Positions 34,996 through 47,100 of a DNA stretch of 64,000 bases are shown here, in pieces. This DNA is from Pithys albifrons albifrons (Eukaryota; Chordata; Aves; Passeriformes; Thamnophilidae). The first letter of the stretch is position 1. Each line of letters opens with the position of its first letter. The notes beneath the pieces were generated by a model. That model did not search any database. It was not told the DNA's origin and was given only the letters and a program-made list of their open reading frames with translations. Location: contig NC_092473.1 of the NCBI RefSeq assembly GCF_047495875.1, forward strand, positions 13,545,733 through 13,609,732, read 5' to 3'. A program made the position numbers and the translations under genes.

Positions 34996-37900
34996 ACAGC
35001 AGCACGGCCCAGCAGCTGAGTACCTGGAGATCCACAGAGAAGAAGCATTTCCTAAACACAAAGTAGCTCCTTCTTTAGCACCTCCCTCAGTCTCAAACAC
35101 CATGGTGTGTGGAGCAGCATCCCAAAACTTCAAACGTGGGGGAATGGGGCTGTAAACCCAGGAGTAGAGCTCATCCCAGCACTCCCTGTGACATTCCACA
35201 GCTCCCAGTCCAGAGCAGGGCTGCACACACTCCTCACCTCAAAACACAGTGCCAAAAATTGTGCCTCCTGGGAGGAGGGTGGCTTTGGGCTCTGGATTTA
35301 GAGGGAAATAGGAAGCAGGAGGCAAGGAGACAGACCTGGTTCCAAACGTTTCACTCTTTATTTGAAGTTTTACATGCCACCAGCGTACATGAAAGTTGCA
35401 CATTCAGAGTTCAACTCACCACGAGGACAAAGGGCAGATGCAAACGCAAGTGTCAAATGAGGCCATAGATGGAGGAGCCCAAACCCAGGAGCTGGTCGGT
35501 GTCTGTGACCAGGCTGTCACCCTGGTGGCACCTGAGGTGTCAGGGGTGAACCCCCAGTTTTAGGGCCACCTCCCTTTGCCATCTCCCAGGTTGTGAGCTG
35601 GGTCTTCTCTCCCAATGCAGCATCCTTCCCTTCCAATGAGCTAAACAGGCATTTTGGTAACATCTCCACCAGAATTGAGAGTGTTTGGAGACCAATTGCC
35701 CATTTAATGCTTTCCTGAATTCCCTTTTCTATCAATGCCAGCAGTTTTTACAAGGAGAAACAATTTCCACCCACTGTTTAGAGGGAGAGATGACAGAAAT
35801 AGGGACTCTTACACTGACATTTTATTTTCAAAGAAAGTTTTGATAGAAAAACATTTTCCCCAGCAGCCTTGGGCAGGGAGTTGCAGCTTCCACTTCAAAG
35901 GACAAACTTCAAAAACAAATCCAGTGTCCTAATGGTTTTGTGCTACATTACTTAATTGTCATACAGCTAATTAGCAATGCCTGATTTCACATTCTCTGTA
36001 CAGAGATGAAGTTCACAAAAGAAGGGGCTACTTAAAAGAATAAATAAAACAAGGCACCAGGCAGCCAGACTCCGACAACATTAACATAAAATGTTACACT
36101 TTACCATTTAAAAAACTGAAATAAACTCCCCATCATGATTAAACCTATATTGATCCGTCTTCCTTCAGATCTCAGAGCTTTGGATCTCTGCAAGGAAGGA
36201 GGGAGAAGGCAACGCAGCAAGCAGGGGCTTAGCCTGTGCTTCTCTCTATGTATTTCGCCAGCGTGCAGCAGAGATCTTTAAAATTCTAATTATTTCCTTA
36301 TCACCAAGTAAGATTGGGATCAATAGATGGTACAAACTGACCCCTTTCCTCGAGTGTCAGGGGGAAATTAAAAAAAAAGAAAGGGGAGGGCGAACCGAGA
36401 GCGTCAGAGGTCAATGCCAAAAAACAATAGATATTGATGTCTCCATTCATTTCAAACAGCGGAAAGGTCAATGCCTCCCTTGCTTCATGTTTTATGGCTG
36501 AAATCCTGCTGCTAACAGCAACAATGTTAGTAGTCAGACCTCATCCATCCTTTTTTATTATTATGATTATTTCTAACCAGGTTAGCCATTTTGAAAATTT
36601 GACGAAAGCTGAGAAGCAGCACTGGGGGCTGGGTAGGAGGAGAAGAGGGGAAGCTGCCCTGGAAATTAATGGAAGGGATGGTTTCCATTAGTTTTTGAGT
36701 TGGCCTGTCTCCCTACCTGTGCCCCAGTTTGTCCCTCACTGCCCCCTAAAAAATGAAAAGGGCCTGAGGCAACATCCCTTCACTATTAATCATTATTCCC
36801 CGTACAAGATCCCAATTGGTTTCTATGGAAATGATTCTCCTGCTGGAGTACCCTGACTGCCTGTGCATCTCATCACAGAGGCAGGAGAGCTGCAGTGGAA
36901 GGAGATTTGCCTCTGCAGCACCCAGCACAGCTCCTGCACTGCCCTCCCTGTGGACACGGAGAAGAGCTTTGGCTGGACACTCTGCTGGGACTGGCCAAGA
37001 GGGAACTGCATCTCCCAGAGCAGGTGAAACAACCCTTCTGCAGAGTCACTCCACCAGTGGAAAAGACTCAAGTTTCTGTGGCCCCATCCTAGAAAGTGCT
37101 GCTGGGAGAGAGCACCCAGCACCTCACAGGTACTGTCACCCACATGACTCTCACACCTCTGAAGATCAAGGTGAGGGGACAGGTCCTGGTCTGCTCCCTG
37201 GGATCTCACACACCTGGCAGAGGAGGAGGTAGGGATGTGAATTAAAGTGAGAAGGGTTGTGGCTCTGCTGCTGACCAGCAGCCCCAGCCCTGCCCTGTGT
37301 GCCCCAGGGAACAACACCTCGCCTGCAGCAGAGAGCAGTCAGCATCCCTGAGAGCTCCCTGCAGGCAGGGCAGCCTCCTCCTCCCTCCCACAGGTGGGGA
37401 AACTGAGGCCCAGTCTCACCATGTGTGTGACTCCATCCTGCCCTAGCTCCTCTCACCCCAATGTCTCCTGCCAAACCACCTCCCCAACAGATAAACCACT
37501 GCAGTCCGAGCTCCCCAAAGGGAGAGGCTGTCACCACACAGCTCCTTCCCCAAGCAGAGCAGTGGATACACTGCCACTTCCCAAAGAGACTGTGAAATCA
37601 GCTTTGCCAAGGGCTGAGGAGGCAATCCTTAACCCACACTGCTCAGAAACCCACAGGAACGCTGATGACTTTGCCCTGCCCAATTCCCCACACTAAAACC
37701 ACTGTCACTCCGGGGCCTCCCAGCCTGCAGGAACCAAATGCCACTTTGCCAAACAAGACTTTGGACATCATTAGAGCAGCAAACAATGGCGGATTTTAGG
37801 CACTAACAGCACCTGACCCAGAATACCTTCTCCCACAGAAGCATGGACACCTTGTTGGTCAAAGCAAAGATTTCTGCTGCAGTTCCCAAAGATTGGAGGT

Positions 37901-40828
37901 CTGCTTTGGAGTGCAGCAAGGACAGGAAGCAGGATCCTAGAGAGGCACTCCCTGGGAGAAGGGCACCTTCTGGAAGTGAATTAATGCATTTTAGACTATG
38001 GACAGCAGCATCAGCAGGCTCAGGGATCACCTCATTAGATGCTCACAGACAGCAGGAGGGAGATTTCTGGAGAGATGGGGACAGAGAGCAGAGAAAAGGA
38101 GGGGGAAATTCATATTAAATAAAAGCCAGGAGCAGAACACCCATCTCTCTGCTCCCCTCTCCTCCTCTGTGACTGCCTGCAGGAGTCTGAGCGCTGAGTG
38201 GGCTCTGAGTCCCATCCACTGCTCCTCTCAGAACATATGGAGCTGTGTTTAATAGCCCAGCTCTGCCAATTGGGGACTATTAGGGTGGGTTCTTTTCCCA
38301 GTGTAAATGTTGCAGAATATAAATTGTAATTAACACCGATGCCAAAATAGCACTTAGAGAAAATAAGCACATTATTAACATCTGGTGAATCCTGCCTGGA
38401 GTGCAGAAGCAGCGGAAATTCTCACTCACCATAAGAGGATTTGTAGTAGAGGTATTGAGCACTGGCCCAGAGTTGGGGAGGAATTTTTAGCTCTTTATTA
38501 CAATTTGGGATGCTACATTTATCACCTGTGGGTGACCTTTGCTAGCTCTGGTTATAACTGGTAGCACCACCAGGACTTCTGACCCACTTGCATGAATACA
38601 GATGCCCAAACAACATATCCCAGGCAACGAGTAACAGCATCATAAAACACGCCTGATTGCTGCCCCCATCAAGAAGACACCAGGTGGGTGGATATGGACA
38701 TGCCAAGCCAAAGGCACAGCATGTTCCATCAGGGGACTCCAACCCCAGGAACACAGGGTTAACATCCCCACCAAGCAACAGCTGGTTTCTGCACACCACT
38801 GCCCCCCAAGCCAGGCTTTCCAGTGGGATAGGACAGGGGAGTTGCCACAGCCTGTTTGTGGAGGGGAAATCCCTGCTGAGGGTGGGAATGGCCTCGCTCC
38901 TGTGGCACTACCGAACTGTTGGGATTCCTTCACAGGACTTCACAGGTTCCCTTAGGCACCAGAGAGCTGGCTCCATACCCTCAGCCTTCCCTCTGCCCTG
39001 CCCTGCAGCCAGAGGGACAAGGAGGAGAAGAAAGCAGCCTTGCCAATGCTTCAAACAAGGAGGAGAAAGCAGCTTTGCAAAGAGTCTGCCTAGTCCTCAC
39101 TAGTTATCCTTGGAATGAAACCTGGACAAAAACCAAGAGATGAAGTGATCTGAACTGGACAGAGCAGCAGCTCATGTTCTTGCCAAAAAGTCCATCAGCT
39201 GTGCTGAAGTGAGGCAGGAGAGAAGAAAGCTGTTGGAGAGGGAGAGAAGGATTCAAACAGGCAAGTAATGTGGCAAGAGGTAGAAAGAATGACCTCATCA
39301 GGGAGAACAGGAAGGAAAACAGTGGCAGGATGCCAAGAACAGGGCACCAGCTTCTGACACTCACCTGCACGGAGCCAAACCTGAGGCAGAGCCTCCAATG
39401 CTTCAGGAGTGCAGCATTCCCAGAGGAGCACGAGCCAGTGTCACCATCCTGCCACCAACTGCAAACCAGAGACTGTGCTGGCTCCCCAACCTCAGCAAAC
39501 CAGGCAGGGGTTGGTTCCAGCAAGGCACAGGCCTGTGCCAGCAGGAACCTGACACTCACCTGCTCCTTACACTGTAACCTCTCCGAGCACAAGGGTTATT
39601 GCAGCCTGGCTCAAAATTCACACCTGCAGGACAGACTTCCAGGCAAGCTCACACCTGGCTGATGGGAAAATAAGGAGGAAAAGTCTTGCAAAGCTGAGAG
39701 ATGCACTTTATTCTAAATTCTAGCCCATTAGACCAGGCTTCCTATGAACACTGAGGGCAGAATGTTGTTTGGGAGATGGCATCTTGTGCAGAAAATGTTG
39801 ACAAGGAGATGGGGACATCATCTTTGGACAACTCTGGGCCTCCCCAGGAAAGCACTGCTCAAGACATTTGGGATTTAGATTAATTTAGACAGCTCTGGTC
39901 AGTAGCTGCTTTGCAGAAGACAGACCTGGTCAGTTACCAAGGGAAACTCTGCCACCCAGAAATGTAGCTCCAGGAATTCATAACTTGGCTTTTGGTACAG
40001 CTGTCTGATGCTTTCAAAAGTGCTCAGTAAATAAGGCAATATGAAAGTGATCCAGACCACTACTGATGCCTGAGGAAGTTCTGTGGAGCAGAGAAGCCAA
40101 CTGAAATCACACTGTGAAATACTTCATAACATCTCTAAAATTAGCATGAGCTCAAGGCATGGGATATAAGGACAGAACTGGAACACTACATTCCCATCTA
40201 CACTGCAAGACAGACTGCATATCAAATCAGATCTGAGCCTCAACTTATTCACTGTAGGCACCATCTACCCTAAGACAAGCATTTCCAAAAGAGCTGAGAA
40301 CTTCTTCCACCAGACCACTGGAAACAGCATCAGCAAGAAAATACCATGGTTGAGGTGTTAATGACTTTAATTTGTTATTCAAAAATAAAGAAGAGTCCTT
40401 ATGGTACTTCTCAAACAAAAAACCCCTTCAAATATCCAGGACTGCAGGTGTGTGAGTACAAATGCCTAATTGTAACATAGAAAAGATGTGATGCACTTAA
40501 TAGAGCAACACATTTTTGTGCCTCTTAGCTGGCCTAGGCCTTCTACTTTGCCAAAAACAGACTGAAGCAAAGAATGATTTCCACCAATATCACAAAGCAC
40601 ACTGCCAACATACACAGGGGCCCTTGGGAAAGACACCAGGGGACACAGGGGAAAGAGCATCGTTACATCACTTTCTCTTACCTTTAACTTCAGTAAAATA
40701 ACAAAACAATTCATATTAACTGCAAGGAAATACTTATCAGATTCCAGAAGCCTTTGAGACAGGATTTTCAGATGCAAGCAAATATCCAACAGATTTTTCC
40801 CCACTGCAAAGGATCAGCTTTTTTTTTT
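34996..40828. other. Region downstream of the FBXL18 stop; no coding exon seen
   Basis: This stretch may include distal FBXL18 3' UTR. It holds unique DNA with an AT-rich repeat-free block at about 35,935-36,600 that may be conserved. Minus-strand AATAAA signals occur at about 39,712-39,707 and 35,362-35,357. I saw no reading frame with recognisable protein features. Confidence 0.5.
35357..35362 (-). terminator. Candidate distal polyadenylation signal
   Basis: On the minus strand the sequence reads AAAACTTCAAATAAAGAGTG, and 20-30 bases later GGTCTGTCTCC supplies a U/GU-rich element. This resembles the end of a 3' UTR. If it belongs to FBXL18 the UTR would be about 5.6 kb, so it could equally serve an unknown transcript. 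Confidence 0.3.
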
Positions 40829-40966
40829 TTTATTTAGCAATTGCACCTGGTTAAAGTGATTGTACAGCATCCAGAGAGGTGGCCAGGAGCTGAAGACAGG
40901 CAATCCAGGCCAACAAGGAGCTATTCCATGTGTTCACACTGACTTGTCCTTTCCATGCTGTGACAG
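40829..40966 (-). terminator. FBXL18: FBXL18 proximal 3' UTR with first AATAAA
   Basis: About 130 bp after the FBXL18 stop codon the minus strand has AATAAA (40834-40829) leading directly into a run of A. It is the nearest possible polyadenylation signal, but genomic A runs of this kind also cause internal priming. Later signals at about 39,712 and 35,362 are alternatives. Confidence 0.4.
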
Positions 40967-41123
40967 TCACCACCACAAATTGGGAGGTTCCTCAGCCACT
41001 CTGCTCTTAAACAAGGTAATTTCATCCAAGTGCCGCATGGGGACATCTCTGATGACCTCTGTCAAGTCCTCGTGAAGCAGAGGGAAAATGACGACATTTA
41101 ACGCAGGCCGTTCTGCCTGGAAA
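40967..41123 (-). CDS. FBXL18: FBXL18 last coding exon
   Basis: 157 nt from acceptor CTGATTTAG|TTTCC to the stop TGA (40969-40967). It encodes FQAERPALNVVIFPLLHEDL, then TEVIRDVPMRHLDEITLF, and ends AEEPPNLWW. Human has FQAERPALNVVIFPLLHEGL and the same final nine residues. The first T completes Ser with AG from exon 4. The intron before it is 11.7 kb long. Confidence 0.96.
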
Positions 41124-44100
41124 CTAAATCAGACACAGGTTATTAGCCAGGGAAAAATACCAATTCTCCAGTGCAAGAGAAGGGAATGGCACGGATATCG
41201 ATCATGCAGGGGCAGGAGCAAGGAAGGCTTGTCCAGAGGAGGCAGGAGGGGCAGCTGGAACTCCAGGTCTCACTCTCTCCTGTCTGTGCCAGCAGGGAGT
41301 GCAGGCTGGGCTTGCCCCCCTTCTCAGCGAGTCTGCTGAGCTGGCACAAGCCCAAATTGCACCTAAAATGGGGAGGGAGGCAGAAGTTTTTAAAATTTAA
41401 TAAATAAATCACAACATACAGGTATTCTCAAAGGACCAGAGGTCCCAAAAGCTCTGCCCAAGCAGTGCAAGGTGCTCGGAGATAACAATTTAAAACCACC
41501 TGCAAACCAGCAGCAAGTTGCAGAGCCATTAGGAAAATCAGGCCAGAGCAGTGCCAGGCATTCCCTCGGGGCTGAGCCTGGGATTATCACTCCAGGCTGG
41601 GTTGTTCTGCATGCAGAGTCTACACTCTGCAATTAGAGCACAGGCAAGTTTAGAAAGCTCAGATGTGCAGATAAGCATTTAAGTGTGCTCGCTCTCTCAC
41701 ACACACACACTGCAGCCTCCTTTTTAATCCAGGCTGCAGGCAGAGGAAGAGATCTGCAAAAGTTAAAGCCATTTAAAAATGTAGAAAGAACCACACAAAA
41801 CAAAAAAGCCCAAGTCCCCATCAGCAAGTACTCTACATGACAGCAGCCTGTGAGGAAGAGAAATAGTATTACTCAGTATAGTGCAGCAAGAGTTCAGTCT
41901 TCTAACACTGGGTGGCAAAACTGTACCATAATTCCCCTTAAGAGTTACACCCTAAGATTAAAAAGGTTTGTGACTCTTAGCCCTGTGCCACCTCTGAATG
42001 GTGTGACAAGGACGAGTTCATTGTCACCCTCAAGGAGGCAGAGCCACACTGGCAGCACCAGTCCCTGCAGGATGTGCTGGATCTAAAGAGAAGCTCAGTG
42101 CTCAACAAACTACTCTCAGACAGGTGAGCCTGGACCATTCCCAGCTCATCTCTAGTTCTGAAATGGCCAGATTTCTGTCAAACACAGAGGGATTCAGTTC
42201 CTGGAAACAAATGAAAATCCCAGGTAGCAACACATCCAGCTGGAGACAGGAACACAAAAAGACTGGCATTTCCTGGGAGACAGAAAGGATATTTCCATCC
42301 ACAAATGATTTGGAGTAGAGCTGCCAAAAAAGTGGCAGCGAAACTCCCATTCCCAGGCTAGTTGCTGAGTTCTGATGGGTTAAATTAATTTGCCTAAGTA
42401 GCTGCAGGAGTGAGGATTTCCAGCGCTACCTGGGGCAATTTTATCTCTCTCTGCATCACAAACCTGCCCTTCATGCTTCATGCCTAAGGGCTGGCAGAAA
42501 GGGACACGCTCCTGAGTGGATCTGGGGGTTTGTGTCGGAGCTGTGCAGCTTCTACTTCCACAGCACTGCCCTCAAGAAATCAACCAGCAAATAACTGCTG
42601 ATCTGGGAGGCAGCTGGTAAAGTCTGCAGCGAAATCACATAAAATACAGCCAAATGTCTCTTTGATAGTCCCTCCTCTGCCTCAGCTCTTCATGTTTCTT
42701 ATCCAACACCACAGTCCTGCAGAGAAAATCATGTTAATAGACCAAGTTTACTGAAGTTCAGCAAGGAAGAAACTGCCGTCTCCCCAAGGGAAAGAAACCT
42801 CTGCTTCCTCCTTTGTATACAGGCTCTCCCAAATTGGACCTGCATGCTGCCTTCTCACCATATACAAAATTGTAGTTTATAAGCAGCCTTTACATGTAGC
42901 TATAAAAACAAGAACCCAGACAAGTTTACATGATGAGCTGCCACCGAGACAACTGAAAAACCCCAGTGCAGTAATAAGTGTCCCTTTCCAAAGAGGGTGG
43001 GTTTGTATGAGGGGTTGGAACTTCATCTTAAAAAAAATAACACACACAAAAAAAAAACACACAAAGGAAAAAAGAAAGCATTGTAATTTTCTTCCCTCCC
43101 CTCAACAGGAAACTGTATGTTACTGCAAACCTTGTAAATTCCATAGCCCAGCAAGTTGACGCCGGAGAATTCTTTCCATGTACAATTTGCGTGATTTAAG
43201 AAAAAAAAAATCAAATGCACATGGTTGACTATTATTCTCAGCTAAATGTGCGTGCAAAGCCTCTCCTTTAACTGCCTGTTAAAAAACACCCTGATTTTAA
43301 CGAGCAGCTGTCACAATGTTAAACTGGGATTAGCAGTTCCCAAAAGCTGCCTCCCTCTGCAATCCACGCTCCTTTAGTCCTTCCCCGCAAGGCAATTCCT
43401 TTCTTCATACACCTGTCCAGGTGGGCTAGATTAAGTGAGAGGCACTTAGAGCACTAGTCTGAAAGGCCCCAGGCATGGGGAGGAGATAACAAGAAGGGGA
43501 AGAGAGTGAGTTAATGAGTTGCAGAATAGCTCCTGTAATCTTCTTGAGGGTTCTTTCCTCATTCCACACCTGGATGGACTTCAAACTCCATCCACCTCTG
43601 CAAACGCATGGCTTGTAAAATTAAAACCCGAAGGACAGAGAAGGATGTCGACCTGGGGAGACAAAAGAGCTGCAGTTTCAGACATGAAACCCTGCTTGCT
43701 ATTTTTTTTTCTCCAAGGGAAAAAAGCCAAGGATATGCTTGCTTGGTCTCTCCTACAAAACCCCCAGACTAAACTCATCATGATTAAATAAATGAAAGCA
43801 AGTTTTCTAGGCAAACGACTTGCAGCCCCTTCAAAACAGATCCTTTAATCAGGAACAACCACGGGGATAACAAAGAAAACACCCCCCCACCTCATATTTT
43901 CCAATGTCACCTCTGGTCCAGCAGACTCAACACCAAACCAACAACCACCCAGCAGGAACTTTCACAAGGAGGTCTCCAAAGTGTCCTCATTTGGATGTGG
44001 ACACAGAGCCAGCCTGGCCTCAGCAGCTGGTTGGAATCACCCACAGAGCTGGGAAACCAGCGCTGAAGCACAGCCTGTGTCACAAATTCCTCCCGGCATC

Positions 44101-47100
44101 AGCAGAGGCACAATGTCTCCCTGCTGGTGGGTCTTGAACAGGTTGTATGTGGATGAGAGGGTTAACAATGCTTTACTGTTTGTCTCCAAAATTATCCCAG
44201 AACAGGTGTGGACTGGACACAGTAAGGTTATTTTCAAGTGAACAGCTTGGTAAATAGCCCAACACTACACTCTCAATTACTTCCAACCACTGTAGTAGCA
44301 TTTGATATGTAGGTCAGGGACAAAGTCAAAAAGAAAAAGTCTAAAGCAAGGCTGCACTTTGATCAGATTTCCTCGATTTTAGCAAGACAAAAGAGTCCCT
44401 CCCTGGAATGCAGTTATCTCCTGGCAAACACTGGTATACCTCTCCAGAGAGGCCAGAGAGTCCCCTGGAGACTCCTCCTGCTGAGAGAGCCAAAGGGCAG
44501 CCCAAAGCCATGGGGAATCTCACCAGCCAGCCTGGAAGGATGGATTATACCCCCCTGCAACCCTCTGCACCACAGACACTACAGGATGACAGCTCCCCTG
44601 TGTGAGGTGCTGCTCAAACTTCCCTCCTTCACTTGTAAGGAAAGGACAGGGCAGTGTTTGGGGCTGAGGAATTTATTTCCCCTTGAGATTTCCAGAGAAA
44701 CCCAAGGAAAGCCCTATGCCAAATTCCGATGTTTCAGCACATCCCACTTACAGAAGTTGGCAAGCAGGACTGAGGACACACAAGGTGGGTAATTAAGCAC
44801 TGCCAACAAAAGCAGCACACAGCAGATAAAGTGAGGAAATACGGTGTATCAGGAGTGGATCAAGGCCAGATTTCTGAACTCCACAAACTGAGCTGAACTT
44901 ACGGGAAAAGAGGCTCTAGAGATGGAAGGGAAGGAAGGAAAGCAGAAGCTTGATTTAGGGGAACAGAGCACGTGTGGGCTCCGGTTGGCACGACTCTCAA
45001 ATGCAAAGCAGTATCTGCTGCAGTCACACACCTTCCCTCCTCTCCACTTAGACCTGCCCCACGGGCTGGTGAGCTGCTTCTGGAGAGGCACAAGCTTCCT
45101 AAGAGAAGAAAATTCAGACCAATTCACTTCTTGCCCTGTACACAGCTCTCTCACTTACATTCACAAACTCCTGTTAATCCTCTGCTGGGCACAGCCTAAG
45201 CCTGTTTTCACTGGAGGACTTGCTCACATCTAAAAGTTCAAGTGTGGCATCTGTCTGGAAAGCAGCTTACCTGAGCCAGGCTGGAAACTCCCTTTCTGAA
45301 GCATGGCACAGTGGAATGGAGGAAGTGCCAGGACAAGCTGGAGCAGCTGGCAGCAGCATGACCCAACAAACACACACACACTTTCCTCATCTTCTCAGGA
45401 AAGGCCAGATGAACACCCAACATTTGTTTCACTGGCTGCGTCCTGACCTCAGTACCAGGGAACTGCAAATGCTCTCCTGGCTTACAGTGACTGCCAGTGA
45501 AGCTTCTCTAAAGCATCTTCCAGCCATGCCAAAGAAACTGCAGGTGGGATTCTTCCAGGTCCCTTCCTTTGGGAGCAGGGAGGACTCTTGCCCTCCACTG
45601 AGCCCCCAGAAGCCTCTCAAGACAGGCCCAAAGCCTCCCCACACTGACTCTAAAGCAGATCCATTCCTCAATACCATTCTCTCTTCCAGCCCTGCCAGAG
45701 TGCCAGCGCTGAGCAGATTTCATTTCCAAACCTCAGAAATGGACTTAAAAAGTTCCCAGGGAAAGTCGTTGTGATTCCTCTGGTTGCTCTTAACGCCATA
45801 TAATGAGGTATTTTCTCCATAAAGCGTTTTCCATTAGGGGTGTCTTCCATCCCTTCATGTCTACACAGACAAACCAACATGCTCCAAAAGCCTGTGATTT
45901 TTCCTCACTGTGAGTCCCACTACAGCCTCCAACCTGAGACCAAGGGGTATAGATTGGACTCTGGAAATCCTTCACACACATCACTGCCAACTCTCTCGTT
46001 ATCTGCAAGGCAGCATCATCTGCCACTGCACTGAGCCACAGGGAAGGAGCAATAACACATCAGACTCATCCCGAGCCGAGGCAAATTACATCTCTCTGCT
46101 GTGGTTTCCCTGTAAGGCATGAATGGCACTCTGCTACTTCTCCTGTGAACTGAGGTTTGTATCAAACACGCCTGCAGACTGAGGTTCTTACATTATTTTG
46201 CCAGCTGAACTCTGCATCAGTCAAATGTGACCGGACAATTAGAGGGGGAGGGAAGGAGAGCCCAAAGAGCGATGCCAGAGCGCCCAGGACACGTCCTAAG
46301 GGAGTGCTCTGCCAGAGCAAGCTGAAAGTTATTTCCTAATCTCTTCCACAAATTAAAAAGCTACTGCAATAACTGCTCAATTAGATTTATTTTACTATGG
46401 AAATGCTTTAAAGCTGCAGTTAATGCTTCCGTTCAGCCTTTTACACCCTCATGAAGAGAAAGCACGACAGTACCATTCCAATATTATTTCTCAGCCAAGA
46501 GAGAGAGGACAATCCTTGAAAGTTATTTCATGCACAAACCAATCTACCCGCTGAGGAAGGTTTCAGGACTGAATTCCCTTCAAAACACATGAGCTGGCAG
46601 TTAAAATGAGCCATTTGGGTCAACCACAGGAATGCATTTAAAGAAGGGCATTTGTGAGTACCCTCAAAAGAAGATAAATTAATATGGCAAACTGGGGATG
46701 GTCCCACAAGCTGTGCTGGCTCATAAAGTATTTGAACCCACCCATAAACAATATCCCTGGTAGAAGCAAAGGTGTGTGGGCCACACCTCAAGCAGTCACA
46801 GCCTTTGCCAAGCCTGCCAAGGAATCCTTGGGACGCAAGCTGACAAGGATGCAGTTTGTTATTCAGTCTGTGACAGAATGATTCAGGGGTTTCCAAGAGC
46901 AGGAAATGAAACAGACAATGAAAGCTTGAGCAGGATGCTAATGATTCACTACACCAGCCTGGCCATGCATTAAGCCTTCTGCAATCCCACTTCTGTGGGG
47001 CCAGAGCCCACAGCACACTGAGGGGGCTGGGGTGGGATCAGCAGCCACCACTGGCTCTGGGACACAGGAATTCTTCAAGGTCAGAGGGAAGAGAAGGTGG

